This document shows positions 1-8,578 of a DNA stretch of 54,224 bases, in pieces. The DNA is from JBOHER01 sp050701115 (GTDB taxonomy: Bacteria; Actinomycetota; Actinomycetes; Mycobacteriales; Pseudonocardiaceae): NCBI GenBank assembly GCA_050701115.1, contig JBOHER010000386.1:1-54224 (forward strand). The letters are read 5' to 3'. Position 1 is the first letter of the stretch, and every line of letters begins with the position of its first letter. The notes beneath the pieces are model-generated. The model made no database searches and had not been told where the DNA came from. It saw only the letters and a program-made list of their open reading frames with translations. A program made the position numbers and the translations under genes.

Positions 1-1582
1 CCCGTATGTCGGCCTCCGACGCGCGCAGGTCCTTGCGCAGGATCTTGCCCGACGCCGATTTGGGTACCGCCTCGATGAACTGCACCGCGCGCACCTTCTT
101 GTGCGGCGCGATCCGCTCGGCGACGAACGCCATCACCTCGTCCTCGGTCAGCTCGCCTGCATCGGCCTGCTTCACGACGAAGGCCTTGGGCACTTCTTCA
201 CCCTCGGCGTCCCGCACCCCGATGACAGCGGCGTCGGCGATCTTCGGGTTGGTCAGCAGCAGCGCCTCCAGTTCGGCGGGCGGCACCTGGTAGCCCTTGT
301 ACTTGATGAGCTCCTTGACCCGGTCCACGATCGCGGTGACGCCGTTCTCGTCCACGGTGGCGACGTCGCCGGTGTGCAGCCACCCCTCGCCGTCGATGGT
401 GTGCGCGGTGGCCTCCGGGTTGTTCAGATAGCCCTTCATCGCCTGCGGGCCCCGAATGCACAACTCACCGCGCTCGCCAGGTCCGACTTCTTCGCCGGTG
501 TCCGGATCGATCAGCTTGAACTCCTGGTTGGGCACACCAAGGCCGACGTTGCCCACGCCGATGTCGTCCCGATCGAGGGGGATGACGTGGGTGACCGGGG
601 AGAGCTCCGTCATGCCGTAGCCCTGCTTGACCTTCACGTTCAACCGCTTGGCGACCAAGCCTGCCAGGTCCTGGTCGAACGGTGCCGCGCCGGAGAAGAC
701 GCACCGCACCGAAGACAGGTCGTAGTCGTCCACCGCGGGGTGCTTGGCCAGCGCGACCGCTACCGGCGGGGCGATGAACACCCAATCGGTCTTGTGCGTG
801 GCGATCGCGGACAGGAAGTCGGCGAGGTCGAACTTCGGCAGGGTCACCGCCGCGGCACCGTTGGCCAGGGCGGAGTTCATCAGCACCTGCATGCCGTAGA
901 TGTGGAAGAACGGCAGCACGCACAGCAGCCTGCTGTCCTCGGTGATCTCGGGAATCATCGCGCGCGTCTGCACGATGTTGGCCACCAGGTTGCGGTGCGT
1001 GAGCATGACGCCCTTGGCCAGCCCGGTAGTGCCGGAGGAGTAGGGCAGCACGGCGAGATCGTTGGCCGGATCGATCCGCACGGACGGCACCTGCGCCTTG
1101 GAGCCGAGGAGTTCGGCGAGGTTGCCCCTGCCTTCGGCGCCGTCCAGCGGGATGACCTGGCTGACCGGATCGAGGCCGACCTGGCCGGCCGCGGCATCCG
1201 CACGGTCGAGGAACAGCGAGATGGTGAACATCAGCTTCGCACCGGAGTCGCGTAACTGATGAGCCACCTCATCAGCGGAGTACAGCGAGTTGACGGTGGT
1301 GGCGGTGGCCCCGGCTTTGAGAATGCCGTGGAACACCACGGCCCAGTACGGCGTGTTCGGCGCGAAGATGGCGACCACATCGCCCTTGCCGATGCCCCGC
1401 TCGGCCAAGGCAGCCGCGACCCGGTCGGTGAACTGGGCCAACTGCCCGTAGCTGATCTCCTGCCCAGAGGTGCCGTCGATGAGCGCGGGACGATCAGCAC
1501 GAGCCGCTACGTCGGCGAACAGGAACTCGGTCAGGGAGACGTCAGGGATCTCGACATCAGCGAACGGACTGGTGAAAACCAC
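1..1582 (-). CDS. Acyl-CoA ligase, 4-coumarate:CoA ligase type (C-terminus beyond window)
   Basis: ANL-superfamily adenylating enzyme that activates a carboxylic acid (aryl or fatty acid) with ATP and joins it to CoA. The frame is open from a GTG at 1582 to the left edge, about 527 codons. The P-loop motif SSGTTGLAKGVMLTH is read around 1000-1045, and the C-terminal catalytic-lysine motif GKILRKDLR around 23-49, so only a few C-terminal residues are missing. A GGAG Shine-Dalgarno lies about 8 nt before the GTG, and the product begins VVFTSPFADVEIPDVSL. It is divergent from the PhzF-like gene, with 132 nt between the starts. The family is clear; the substrate cannot be told from sequence. Confidence 0.88.
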   Translation of the reverse strand, partial: MVFTSPFADVEIPDVSLTEFLFADVAARADRPALIDGTSGQEISYGQLAQFTDRVAAALAERGIGKGDVVAIFAPNTPYWAVVFHGILKAGATATTVNSLYSADEVAHQLRDSGAKLMFTISLFLDRADAAAGQVGLDPVSQVIPLDGAEGRGNLAELLGSKAQVPSVRIDPANDLAVLPYSSGTTGLAKGVMLTHRNLVANIVQTRAMIPEITEDSRLLCVLPFFHIYGMQVLMNSALANGAAAVTLPKFDLADFLSAIATHKTDWVFIAPPVAVALAKHPAVDDYDLSSVRCVFSGAAPFDQDLAGLVAKRLNVKVKQGYGMTELSPVTHVIPLDRDDIGVGNVGLGVPNQEFKLIDPDTGEEVGPGERGELCIRGPQAMKGYLNNPEATAHTIDGEGWLHTGDVATVDENGVTAIVDRVKELIKYKGYQVPPAELEALLLTNPKIADAAVIGVRDAEGEEVPKAFVVKQADAGELTEDEVMAFVAERIAPHKKVRAVQFIEAVPKSASGKILRKDLRASEADIR

Positions 1583-1714
1583 GGCGACTCCTCGGCTACG
1601 CGACAGCTACGATGCACTGAACCTACCAAGAGTAAGTTGGCTAGGCCATACCTTCGCGCGACCAACCTCGCCGCCCCCGACCATCGGCAGATGATGCTCA
1701 GGCAAGATCGATGT

Positions 1715-2509
1715 ATGCAGTTCTTTCTCGTCGACGCCTTTACCAGTACCGCGTTCGCCGGGAACACCGCGGCAGTGGTGCTCCTAGATGAACCGGCTGA
1801 CGACGCCTGGATGCAGGCGGTGGCCGCTGAGTTCAAGCACTCCGAAACCGCGTTCGTACAAGTGGAAGGGGGCGAACCGAAGCCGCTGCGCTGGTTCACC
1901 CCCACCACCGATGTGGACCTGTGCGGGCACGCCACCCTGGCCACCGCCCACGTACTCGGTGGCAATCAGACGTTCAGCACGCGCAGCGGAGATCTGCACT
2001 GCACCGCCACCGACAGCGGTTGGGTCGAGATGGACTTCCCCGCGGATCGGGCAGCGCCGCTGGCACCGGACGCCCGACTGGCCGCCGCACTGCCGGGCGT
2101 GACCATCCAGCAGTACGCCCGAGGCGTCTCGGATCTGCTGGTCGTCGCCGCTGCGCCCGAGCAGGTGCGCGCGCTGCAACCCGACCTGGCCGCCATCGCG
2201 GCGTTCGGCGCACGGGGCCTCATCGTCACTGCCCCACCCGATCGCGCAGGCATCGACTTCATCAGCCGCTGCTTCTACCCGGCAAGCGGCGTCGACGAGG
2301 AATCGGTGACCGGATCCGCGCACTGCACGCTCGCGCCGTACTGGTCGCAACGACTGGGTAGTAATGAACTGGTCGGCGTCCAGGCGTCACAGCGCGGCGG
2401 GATCGTGCGCACCACACTGCGCGGCGAGCGGGTCGGCCTTGCCGGACAGGCGGTGACTGTCGCCCGCGGTGACCTCATGGTCCGGCCGCGTCAGCCCAGC
2501 GAGATCTGA
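1715..2509 (+). CDS. PhzF-family isomerase/epimerase-like protein
   Basis: 264-residue protein of the PhzF (diaminopimelate-epimerase fold) family. The N-terminus MQFFLVDAFTSTAFAGN and the motifs HSETAFV, CGHATLATAHVL and EESVTGSAHC are diagnostic. Glu44 in HSETAF aligns with the catalytic Glu45 of Pseudomonas PhzF. The reading frame stays open far upstream, but the family N-terminus starts at the ATG at 1715. No phenazine genes are nearby, so the name gives the fold and not the pathway; many bacteria carry solitary PhzF-like proteins of unknown substrate. The next gene follows on the same strand. Confidence 0.85.
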   Translation: MQFFLVDAFTSTAFAGNTAAVVLLDEPADDAWMQAVAAEFKHSETAFVQVEGGEPKPLRWFTPTTDVDLCGHATLATAHVLGGNQTFSTRSGDLHCTATDSGWVEMDFPADRAAPLAPDARLAAALPGVTIQQYARGVSDLLVVAAAPEQVRALQPDLAAIAAFGARGLIVTAPPDRAGIDFISRCFYPASGVDEESVTGSAHCTLAPYWSQRLGSNELVGVQASQRGGIVRTTLRGERVGLAGQAVTVARGDLMVRPRQPSEI

Positions 2510-2537
2510 TCTCCCTCGACGGTGAGCGCCTCCTCGG

Positions 2538-2556
2538 ATCGGGTCTCGAACCCGAT
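2538..2556. promoter_or_regulatory. Inverted repeat between the PhzF-like gene and the next gene
   Basis: ATCGGGT and ACCCGAT form a perfect 7-bp inverted repeat around CTCGA. It lies 28 nt after the PhzF-like stop and 17 nt before the preferred start of the next gene. It could be a weak terminator or an operator. If the downstream gene started at 2522 instead, the repeat would be coding. Confidence 0.3.
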
Positions 2557-2572
2557 TGCTACGTTCTTCGGT

Positions 2573-3319
2573 ATGGCGAGAGTGTCCCTCGAGGAGTTCG
2601 CCGCGCAGATCATGGCGATAGCGGGCAGCCCGGATCGGGTGGCCGCAGGCGCAGCGCGGGTGGTGGAGAACCCCATTGCGATCGGGCCTCTCCGGGTTGG
2701 TCCCGGTGGCGTCGCCAAGGCCACCGCGATCGGCTACCTCGGCGAGATTCGGGGCCGGGCCGCGGACGAGGCCGACTGGGACGTGGTACTCGAGGTGCCG
2801 GTGCGGGTAGGCGTGGACGTGCGGTTCACCCGGCAGCGTTTCAAGTTCGGCATCGAGATCATGCTTCGGGCCCGCATCCGCATGGTGCCGACCACCGGGT
2901 GCACCGTGACCGTTGACGTGGATGAGATCACCGAAGCCGACATCACCGCGAAGATCGACGCGCACGATCTGCCCGCCAAGGTGGTTTCGCTCGGCTACAA
3001 CATCGAACTCGATGTCGTTCAGCAGGTGATCGCGCACGCCAACAAGCTCGCCGCCAGCCAACGCGTGATGGCCGCCAGGCATATCAAGGTCGCCGAAGTG
3101 ATCGACCGGGCGTGGGAACTTGGCGCGATCCTCGAACACCCGGCGCATGCGATGCCCGCGCAGCCTCCGATCGAGGAACCTCCGACGCAGGCACCGATGC
3201 CGCCGGAACCGATCGAGGTGGACGACTCCGCACCGAGCTACGAGCATCAACCCACGCTGCCGCTGGAATTGCCGCCCCCGCGGCATCCGAGGTCCACGGA
3301 GCCCCCGCAGACTCCGTGA
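2573..3319 (+). CDS. Conserved-type hypothetical protein with proline-rich tail
   Basis: About 248 residues from ATG 2573; an in-frame start at 2522 would add 17 residues. I do not recognise the family. Residues 1-185 look like a compact soluble domain rich in beta strands (a run of V/I-x-V segments such as DVVLEVPVRVGVDV), followed by a helical stretch. The last 65 residues are Pro/Glu-rich and probably disordered. There is no signal peptide or membrane segment. The stop lies 11 nt from the convergent monooxygenase stop. Neither start has an obvious Shine-Dalgarno, so the start is uncertain. Confidence 0.6.
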   Translation: MARVSLEEFAAQIMAIAGSPDRVAAGAARVVENPIAIGPLRVGPGGVAKATAIGYLGEIRGRAADEADWDVVLEVPVRVGVDVRFTRQRFKFGIEIMLRARIRMVPTTGCTVTVDVDEITEADITAKIDAHDLPAKVVSLGYNIELDVVQQVIAHANKLAASQRVMAARHIKVAEVIDRAWELGAILEHPAHAMPAQPPIEEPPTQAPMPPEPIEVDDSAPSYEHQPTLPLELPPPRHPRSTEPPQTP

Positions 3320-3330
3320 CCGGGGCTTCC

Positions 3331-4833
3331 TCAACTGGCAGGTGAGGATTCGGCGGGGTCTGGGGTAGCCGAGTCCGGCACCGGTTCCAGGTGGAACTCG
3401 GCTGGGTCGGGCTCACGCAACATGGCTTCGTGCTTGGCCGGTGTCCACGGCCACAGTTCCGGCACCCCGTCCTTGCCGAGGTACCAGCTCCGGCAGCCGG
3501 TGACCCACACCGTGCTCGGCATCGCCGCTCGCATCTGGAGGTTGAACCGTTCGGTCGCCTCTTCGGTCGGCACCAAGGTAGCGACCTCGCCCGCGCACCA
3601 CCGGCTGATCCACTTCATGACGAAACGCACCTGCGTTTCGGCGATGGCGACCAGCGAGTAGTTGCCGATCGGGCTGTGCGGTCCCATCAGCATGAAGAAG
3701 TTGGGAAAACCAGGAAGCGCGACGGTTCGGTAGGCGCGCGGCCCGTGACGCCATGCCTCCTCGAGCGTGATCCCGGCTACCCCGGCCAACTCCATCGGCC
3801 GGACGTAGGCATGCGAGTCGAAACCGGTGGCGAGCACGAGAACGTCCAGCTCGTGCAGCCTGCCGTCGCGGGTGACGATGCCACGAGGCTCGACCCGCTG
3901 GATCCCCTCGGTGACGATGTCGACGTTGGCACGCTGCACCTCCCGGTAGAAGTGCGGCGCCATCACCAGCCGCTTGCACATCGGCTGGTAGTCGGGAGTC
4001 AATGCGCGCCGCAACTCCGGGTCTCGCACCGTGCGCAGGTTGAGCCGGCAGATCGAGCTCATGAGCCAGCGCTGCCAACCCGGCTCGATGACCGCGCGAA
4101 AGATCGTCACATCGAGCAGCTTCTTGTATCCGAGGTAGCCGATGCGGCTGAGCGCGGGAATCCGACGGTAGGTAGCTCGGGTGTGTCGTGAGTAGCGCCA
4201 GTTGGGAACGGGGAAAACCCATTGCGCACTGCGCTGGAACACCAGCAGCCTTTCCACCTTCCTGGCGATGTCCGAGGTGAGCTGGACGGCGGTCGAGCCC
4301 GTCCCCACGACCCCGACCCGCTTACCCGCCAGCTCCGCGTCGTGATCCCAGCGAGCGGAGTGGAATGCGGCCCCCGCGAAGGTGTCAAGGCCCTCGATGT
4401 CGGGGTAACGCGGATGGTGCAGTACCCCGGTCGCCGAGATCAGGAAATCGGCGACCGTCTCCTTGCCGTCGGAGGTGCGGATTCGCCAGCGGCCGTTCGC
4501 GAAGTCGGCACCGAGGACCTCGGTGTTGAAGGTGATGTGCGGACCAAGGTCGTATTCGTCGGCGGCCCGATCGAAGTACTCCCAGATCTCCCTCCCGGGA
4601 GAGAACAAGTGAGTCCAGTCCGGATTGGACCTGAAGGAGTATTGGTAGAAGCGCGACGGAACATCGCACGAGAGCCCTGGGTAGGTGTTGTCCCGCCAGG
4701 TTCCCCCGACCGAGCTGCCCTTCTCGTAGATTGTGAAGCTCTCGATTCCGGCCTGCTTGAGCTTGATACCCATGCAGATGCCGGACATTCCGGCGCCGAC
4801 GATGACGACCGTTGGCTGTCTATGACCGTCCAT
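3331..4833 (-). CDS. Flavin-containing monooxygenase, Baeyer-Villiger type
   Basis: 500-residue FAD/NADPH-dependent oxygenase, usually inserting oxygen next to a ketone or oxidising a heteroatom. Visible features are the N-terminal FAD-binding GAGMSG (residues 13-18), GGTWRDNTYPG (43-53), the Baeyer-Villiger fingerprint FxGxxxHxxxW as FAGAAFHSARW (152-162), and the second dinucleotide-binding motif VGTGSTA (176-182). The length is normal for this class. A GAGG-type Shine-Dalgarno precedes the ATG. It is 58 nt downstream of the FAD/Fe-S oxidase gene on the same strand and may be co-transcribed with it, although an inverted repeat in the gap could give it separate control. The substrate is unknown. 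Confidence 0.9.
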   Translation of the reverse strand: MDGHRQPTVVIVGAGMSGICMGIKLKQAGIESFTIYEKGSSVGGTWRDNTYPGLSCDVPSRFYQYSFRSNPDWTHLFSPGREIWEYFDRAADEYDLGPHITFNTEVLGADFANGRWRIRTSDGKETVADFLISATGVLHHPRYPDIEGLDTFAGAAFHSARWDHDAELAGKRVGVVGTGSTAVQLTSDIARKVERLLVFQRSAQWVFPVPNWRYSRHTRATYRRIPALSRIGYLGYKKLLDVTIFRAVIEPGWQRWLMSSICRLNLRTVRDPELRRALTPDYQPMCKRLVMAPHFYREVQRANVDIVTEGIQRVEPRGIVTRDGRLHELDVLVLATGFDSHAYVRPMELAGVAGITLEEAWRHGPRAYRTVALPGFPNFFMLMGPHSPIGNYSLVAIAETQVRFVMKWISRWCAGEVATLVPTEEATERFNLQMRAAMPSTVWVTGCRSWYLGKDGVPELWPWTPAKHEAMLREPDPAEFHLEPVPDSATPDPAESSPAS

Positions 4834-4863
4834 CGAGCACCACCTCGCTGACCGCCGATCGCG

Positions 4864-4883
4864 TCAATCGACCGTAGCATTGA
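4864..4883. promoter_or_regulatory. Inverted repeat upstream of the monooxygenase
   Basis: TCAAT and ATTGA are separated by 10 nt, 31 nt before the monooxygenase start. The size suits a dimeric repressor site, but the 5-bp arms are short and no regulator gene is adjacent. Confidence 0.25.
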
Positions 4884-4891
4884 TACCCGTT

Positions 4892-7774
4892 CTACCTGCC
4901 TTCGGTGGTCGCCGCCGTGTCGTGCAACGCGTCGCGCAGCAGTTCGGCCAGGTGCATCGAATGGACGCCTGCCAACTCCTCGAACTGAGTACGGCAACTG
5001 AAGCCGTCGGCGATGATCGCCGCGTCCGGGGGTGCCCCGGCCAGTGCGGGCAGCACGCCCTGTTCGGCCACCAGCTTCGAGGTCTGGTAGTGCTCGCGCT
5101 CGAACCCGAAGTTGCCTGCGAGGCCGCAGCAGCCCGCGTCGAACAGGCGTGCGTCGGCTCTGCTTGCGCGCAGCAATTCCTCCTCGGCCCGCGCCCCGAT
5201 GATCGCGTGCTGGTGACAGTGCACCTGCACCCGCGCCGTCCGGTCGATCTGCGGCGGCGCCCAATGCGCGGCGTGCGTGCCGAGGAATTCGGCGAAGGTG
5301 TTCGTGGCGCCTGCGACCGCATGCGCACGCGGATCATCGGGCAACAGTTCAGTGGCGTCGGCGCGGAACAGGGCGGCGCAGCTCGGTTCCAGCACGACCA
5401 TCGGGATCTCGGCATCGACCAGCGGCGCGATCGCGGACAAGGACCGGCGGAGCTGGCGACGCGCGACGTTGAGCTGCCCGGTACTCACCCAAGTCAGACC
5501 ACAGCAGTACGGTCGGTCCGGCACGAGCACCTCGAAACCGGCTTCCTCCAGCACCTCGACGGCGGCCACGCCGATCTGAGGTTCGAAGAAGTTGGTGAAC
5601 GTGTCCGCCCACAGCAGCACCGACTTGTCCGGTATGCCCGGGTCATCTGTCGACAGATGCACCCCTCGATCGCGGGTGGCGAACCAGGCTAGGAAGCTCT
5701 GCTCGGCGAATCGCGGCAGGGCACGCTCCGGTGCAATCCCACCGGTCCGCTTGATCACCCCGCTCAGCCGTGAGCCCAGCACGGCATTGATCGCCCTCGG
5801 CGTGCGCGCAGCGATGCGCGCGGCCATCGGCAACCAGCCCATCGAGTAATGCGAGGCTGGTCGCAGCCGCCTCCGGTAGCGCTGGTACAGGTACTCGGAC
5901 TTGTAGGTCGCCATGTCGACGCCGACCGGGCAGTCGCTCTTGCATCCCTTGCAGGACAAGCACAGATCGAGCGCTTCACCGACCTCCGCAGACCGCCAGC
6001 CATCTTTCACGGTCTCGCCGAGCAGCATCTCCTGCAGCACTCTCGCCCTGCCTCGGGTGCTGTCCTTCTCGTCGCGGGTGGCGCGGTAGCTAGGGCACAT
6101 CACCCCACCGGAGCTCATCCGGCATTTGCCGACGCCGACGCAACGGTGCACCGCCGGACCGATCTGCCCCCGATCGTCGTGCAGCGCGAGGCTGACCGGC
6201 AGGTTCTGCCAGGTGTTGGCCGGATCGAGGCGGAGGTCTTCGGCGGCACCGTTCGGCCGGACCAGCACGCCAGGGTTCAGCTTGCCGCCCGGATCCCAGA
6301 TCGCCTTGAACTTTCCGAACGCTTCGATCATCTCCGCGCTGTACATTGTGGACAGAAACTCTGAGCGCGCCCTGCCGTCTCCGTGCTCACCGGACAACGC
6401 TCCCCCGTGGGCGACCACCAGCGTGGCCGCCTCACCCATGAACGACCGGAACTGCTCGATGCCTTCGGCGCTCCGGAAATCAAAATCCAGGCGCACGTGC
6501 AGGCAGCCCTCGCCGAAGTGTCCATACACGACACCGTGCAGGTGGTAGGCGTCAAGCAACTGGTGGAATCCGCGCAGGTAGCTGCCGAGCCGCTGCGGCG
6601 GGACGGCCGCGTCCTCCCATCCCGGCCAGGACAGCGTGCCGTCGACCGACCGGGTCGCCAGGCCCGAACCGTCCTCCCGGATCTTGAACACAGCCCGGCG
6701 TTGCGTGGCATCGGCGATCGTGGTGATGCCCAGCATGCCGTCGACCGTGCTGAGCGCATTGGCCAGCGCCGCGGCCCGGTCGGACGGCCCGGGAATGTCG
6801 ATCAGCAACCATGCCGCCCCTCGGGGCAGCAGGTCCTCGGGCACCGACCCCGCTCGCCGGGATCGCAGCACGTCGAGGATCCGATCGTCCATGCCCTCAC
6901 AGGTGAGCGGTTTGTGTTGCAGGACAAGCGGAACCGCATCGGCGGCAGCGACCGAGTCGGTGAATCCCGCGACCACCAGCCGCTGCTGCTCGGGGACCGG
7001 GACGAGCCGCACGATCGCGGCGAGCACGATCGCGCAGGTACCCTCCGACCCGACGAGTGATCGTGCGACGTGGAAGCCGTTCTCGGTGAGCAGATGGTGC
7101 AGCCCGTAACCGGAGACTTGGCGGGAGAACCGGCCCAATTCGGTCCGCAACGCCGCACGATGGTCATCGGCCAGGTCGCGCAACGCGCGATGGATACGCC
7201 CGTCGGCTCCCCCGCGCGCGATCCGCTCGTCGAGCTCGCCCGGTGTCATCGAACCCACCCGAATCCGGGTGCCGTCGTAGCAGAGCACCTCGAGTTCCAC
7301 GACGTTGTCCGAGGTCCGGCCCCACGCGACGGAATGCGAGCCGCAGGCGTCGTTGCCGATCATTCCGCCGATGGTGCACCGACCGTGCGTGGACGGGTCG
7401 GGCCCGAAGCGCAGCCCGTGCTCAGCGGCCGCTGCGTTGAGCACATCGGGCACCACGCCCGCTTCGACCCGCGCGGTGCGGCTTTCCGGGTCTATCTCGG
7501 TGATCCGGGTGAGGTGCCGGGAGAAATCCAGAATGACGCCGGGTCCGATCGCGTTCCCCGCGATCGACGTACCCGCACCGCGCACCGTAATCGGTACGTC
7601 ATGCTGCCTGCATACTCCCACCGCGGCCGCGACGTCGTCGGCATCGAGGGGGAACACCACACCCAGTGGTGGACGCCGGTAGTTCGACGCGTCCGAGCTG
7701 TACTCCGCACGCCGCCTGCTGGAAAAGTCCACGGCGCCGCGCACGGCGGACTCGAGGTCGCTGCGCAGATCCAT
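4892..7774 (-). CDS. Fused FAD-linked oxidase and Fe-S (GlcD/GlcF-like) protein
   Basis: Probably oxidises a 2-hydroxy acid (lactate, glycolate or 2-hydroxyglutarate type) and passes electrons through Fe-S clusters. The 960-residue chain starts with a FAD-binding-4 domain (RGAGTSIAGNAIG at 65-77; GGMIGNDACG at 136-145; SLVGSEGT at 239-246), then an FAD-oxidase C domain (GHFGEGCLHVR, GEHGDGR, KLNPGV up to about 503). Ferredoxin-like cysteines follow (C545, C551, C560; C605, C608, C611, C615), and then CCG motifs (PYCCGLTWVSTG and FDAGCCGLAGNFG). The start is set at MDLRSDLESAV (7774). The frame stays open to 8122 only because the upstream 21-bp repeats contain no stop, so that extension is rejected. 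The substrate is not determined. Confidence 0.88.
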   Translation of the reverse strand: MDLRSDLESAVRGAVDFSSRRRAEYSSDASNYRRPPLGVVFPLDADDVAAAVGVCRQHDVPITVRGAGTSIAGNAIGPGVILDFSRHLTRITEIDPESRTARVEAGVVPDVLNAAAAEHGLRFGPDPSTHGRCTIGGMIGNDACGSHSVAWGRTSDNVVELEVLCYDGTRIRVGSMTPGELDERIARGGADGRIHRALRDLADDHRAALRTELGRFSRQVSGYGLHHLLTENGFHVARSLVGSEGTCAIVLAAIVRLVPVPEQQRLVVAGFTDSVAAADAVPLVLQHKPLTCEGMDDRILDVLRSRRAGSVPEDLLPRGAAWLLIDIPGPSDRAAALANALSTVDGMLGITTIADATQRRAVFKIREDGSGLATRSVDGTLSWPGWEDAAVPPQRLGSYLRGFHQLLDAYHLHGVVYGHFGEGCLHVRLDFDFRSAEGIEQFRSFMGEAATLVVAHGGALSGEHGDGRARSEFLSTMYSAEMIEAFGKFKAIWDPGGKLNPGVLVRPNGAAEDLRLDPANTWQNLPVSLALHDDRGQIGPAVHRCVGVGKCRMSSGGVMCPSYRATRDEKDSTRGRARVLQEMLLGETVKDGWRSAEVGEALDLCLSCKGCKSDCPVGVDMATYKSEYLYQRYRRRLRPASHYSMGWLPMAARIAARTPRAINAVLGSRLSGVIKRTGGIAPERALPRFAEQSFLAWFATRDRGVHLSTDDPGIPDKSVLLWADTFTNFFEPQIGVAAVEVLEEAGFEVLVPDRPYCCGLTWVSTGQLNVARRQLRRSLSAIAPLVDAEIPMVVLEPSCAALFRADATELLPDDPRAHAVAGATNTFAEFLGTHAAHWAPPQIDRTARVQVHCHQHAIIGARAEEELLRASRADARLFDAGCCGLAGNFGFEREHYQTSKLVAEQGVLPALAGAPPDAAIIADGFSCRTQFEELAGVHSMHLAELLRDALHDTAATTEGR

Positions 7775-7792
7775 AGTGCTACTCAGTGTCGC

Positions 7793-7943
7793 GCGTGTCC
7801 GCGGTTCATGCACGCGTGTCCGCGGTTCATGCGGGCGTGTCCGCGGTTCATGCGGGCGTGTCCGCGGTTCATGCGGGCGTGTCCACGGTTCATGCGGGCG
7901 TGTCCACGGTTCATGCGGGCGTGTCCACCTGGAACGCGGACAC
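7793..7943. repeat. Tandem array of 21-bp repeats ending in a hairpin
   Basis: Six complete copies of GCGTGTCCGCGGTTCATGCGG-type units run from 7793 to 7918. The first ends in CAC, and copies 5 and 6 carry CCACGG for CCGCGG. A seventh, partial unit follows, whose GTGTCC (7921-7926) pairs with GGACAC (7938-7943) across an 11-nt loop. The array fills most of the 170 nt between the FAD/Fe-S oxidase start and the PPOX stop at 7945. The 21-nt period keeps several frames open on both strands, producing false heptapeptide ORFs. There are no spacers, so it is not CRISPR. Confidence 0.9.
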
Positions 7944-7944
7944 G

Positions 7945-8355
7945 TCAGACGTTGCCGAGCACCCTGGTCACAGCGATCTCGAGCACCACGCGTTCGGGGT
8001 TGATCCGCGGAGTCCGGTACCGCAGGGCGTACCGGGCTTCGGCGTCGGCGACCGACTCCGGGTCGTCGCGCAGCACCGCACGTCCTTCCAGCGTCGACCA
8101 CCGGCGGCCGTCGACCTGGCAAATCGCGACCGCGACGCCCCGGGCACGAGCGTCCCCCACGAGTCGAGCCTTACGTGATCCGCGCGAGCAGATCACCCGC
8201 GCGAGCCCGGTCGCCACGTCGAGGGTGACGCCGACCGGCACCACGTGCGCGGTTCCGTCCGGCCGCACAGTGCTGAGCGTACCCAGGTGTCGTTCGGTCC
8301 AGAACTGCACAAAGCCCGCTCCGCGGGCGGCGAGATCAGGTGGCGAGATCGGCAT
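7945..8355 (-). CDS. PPOX-class (pyridoxamine-oxidase-like) split-barrel protein
   Basis: 136-residue single-domain flavin/F420-binding split-barrel protein. The pattern LGTLSTVRPDGTAHVVPVGVTLD, then SRGSRKARLVGDARARGVAVAICQVDGRRWSTLEGRA, matches small PPOX-class F420-dependent oxidoreductases such as the Rv1155 type. The start is the ATG at 8355, preceded by GGTGG. It lies upstream of the oxidase gene on the same strand, with the tandem repeat array between them, so co-transcription would have to cross the array. Cofactor choice (F420, FMN or haem) cannot be read from the sequence. Confidence 0.8.
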   Translation of the reverse strand: MPISPPDLAARGAGFVQFWTERHLGTLSTVRPDGTAHVVPVGVTLDVATGLARVICSRGSRKARLVGDARARGVAVAICQVDGRRWSTLEGRAVLRDDPESVADAEARYALRYRTPRINPERVVLEIAVTRVLGNV

Positions 8356-8526
8356 CCCGCCACCCTAGGACTCAAGAGATAGGCGTGGTCACGCGCCGCA
8401 TGCGCTCAGTGCCGGCCGTCACCGCGAACGATTTCTACTGGGCGTGCCGGACGCGGTAGTGCGCGAACTGGATTATGTCAACCCGAGCGCTCGGCAAGCG
8501 AAGTTCGCTCAAACTCGCGGGGACCC

Positions 8527-8572
8527 CTCGTGAGTGGTTGTGGTCGCCATAGCAACCACAATCACTCACGAG
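8527..8572. repeat. 46-nt palindromic element, CTCGTGAGTG family, copy 1
   Basis: An 18-bp stem (left arm 8527-8544, right arm 8555-8572, one G-T pair) with a 10-nt loop. The termini are CTCGTGAGTG and CACTCACGAG. It begins 7 nt after the stop of the PucR-type gene, so it could serve as an intrinsic terminator. The element at 40719-40764 has the same length, the same termini, and GGTCGCC and CAAC at the same offsets. Confidence 0.85.
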
Positions 8573-8578
8573 AGTGCG

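Noticed and set aside
1715..2509. Phenazine biosynthesis locus from the PhzF-like protein
   Set aside because: Only this one family member is present; no PhzA-G partners are near, and lone PhzF-fold proteins are widespread.
2387..3334. Long open frame antisense to the PhzF-like and hypothetical genes
   Set aside because: Composition is Arg/His/Gly-rich, as in antisense frames of GC-rich DNA, with no ribosome site or family motif; the same applies to the many other long antisense frames such as 10286-12037 and 18757-20646.
7793..7943. Possible CRISPR array
   Set aside because: Units are directly adjacent with no unique spacers and no cas genes are present.
7775..8122. N-terminal extension of the FAD/Fe-S oxidase rich in a repeated HEPRTRP heptapeptide
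   Set aside because: It is the translation of the 21-bp array, whose period is a multiple of three, and it runs through the PPOX gene in antisense. The family begins at MDLRSDLESAV (7774).
8356..8526. Possible small gene between the PPOX start and the palindromic repeat
   Set aside because: Short open stretches exist (for example around 8450-8530) but none has a ribosome site with a recognisable product; I see nothing assignable there.
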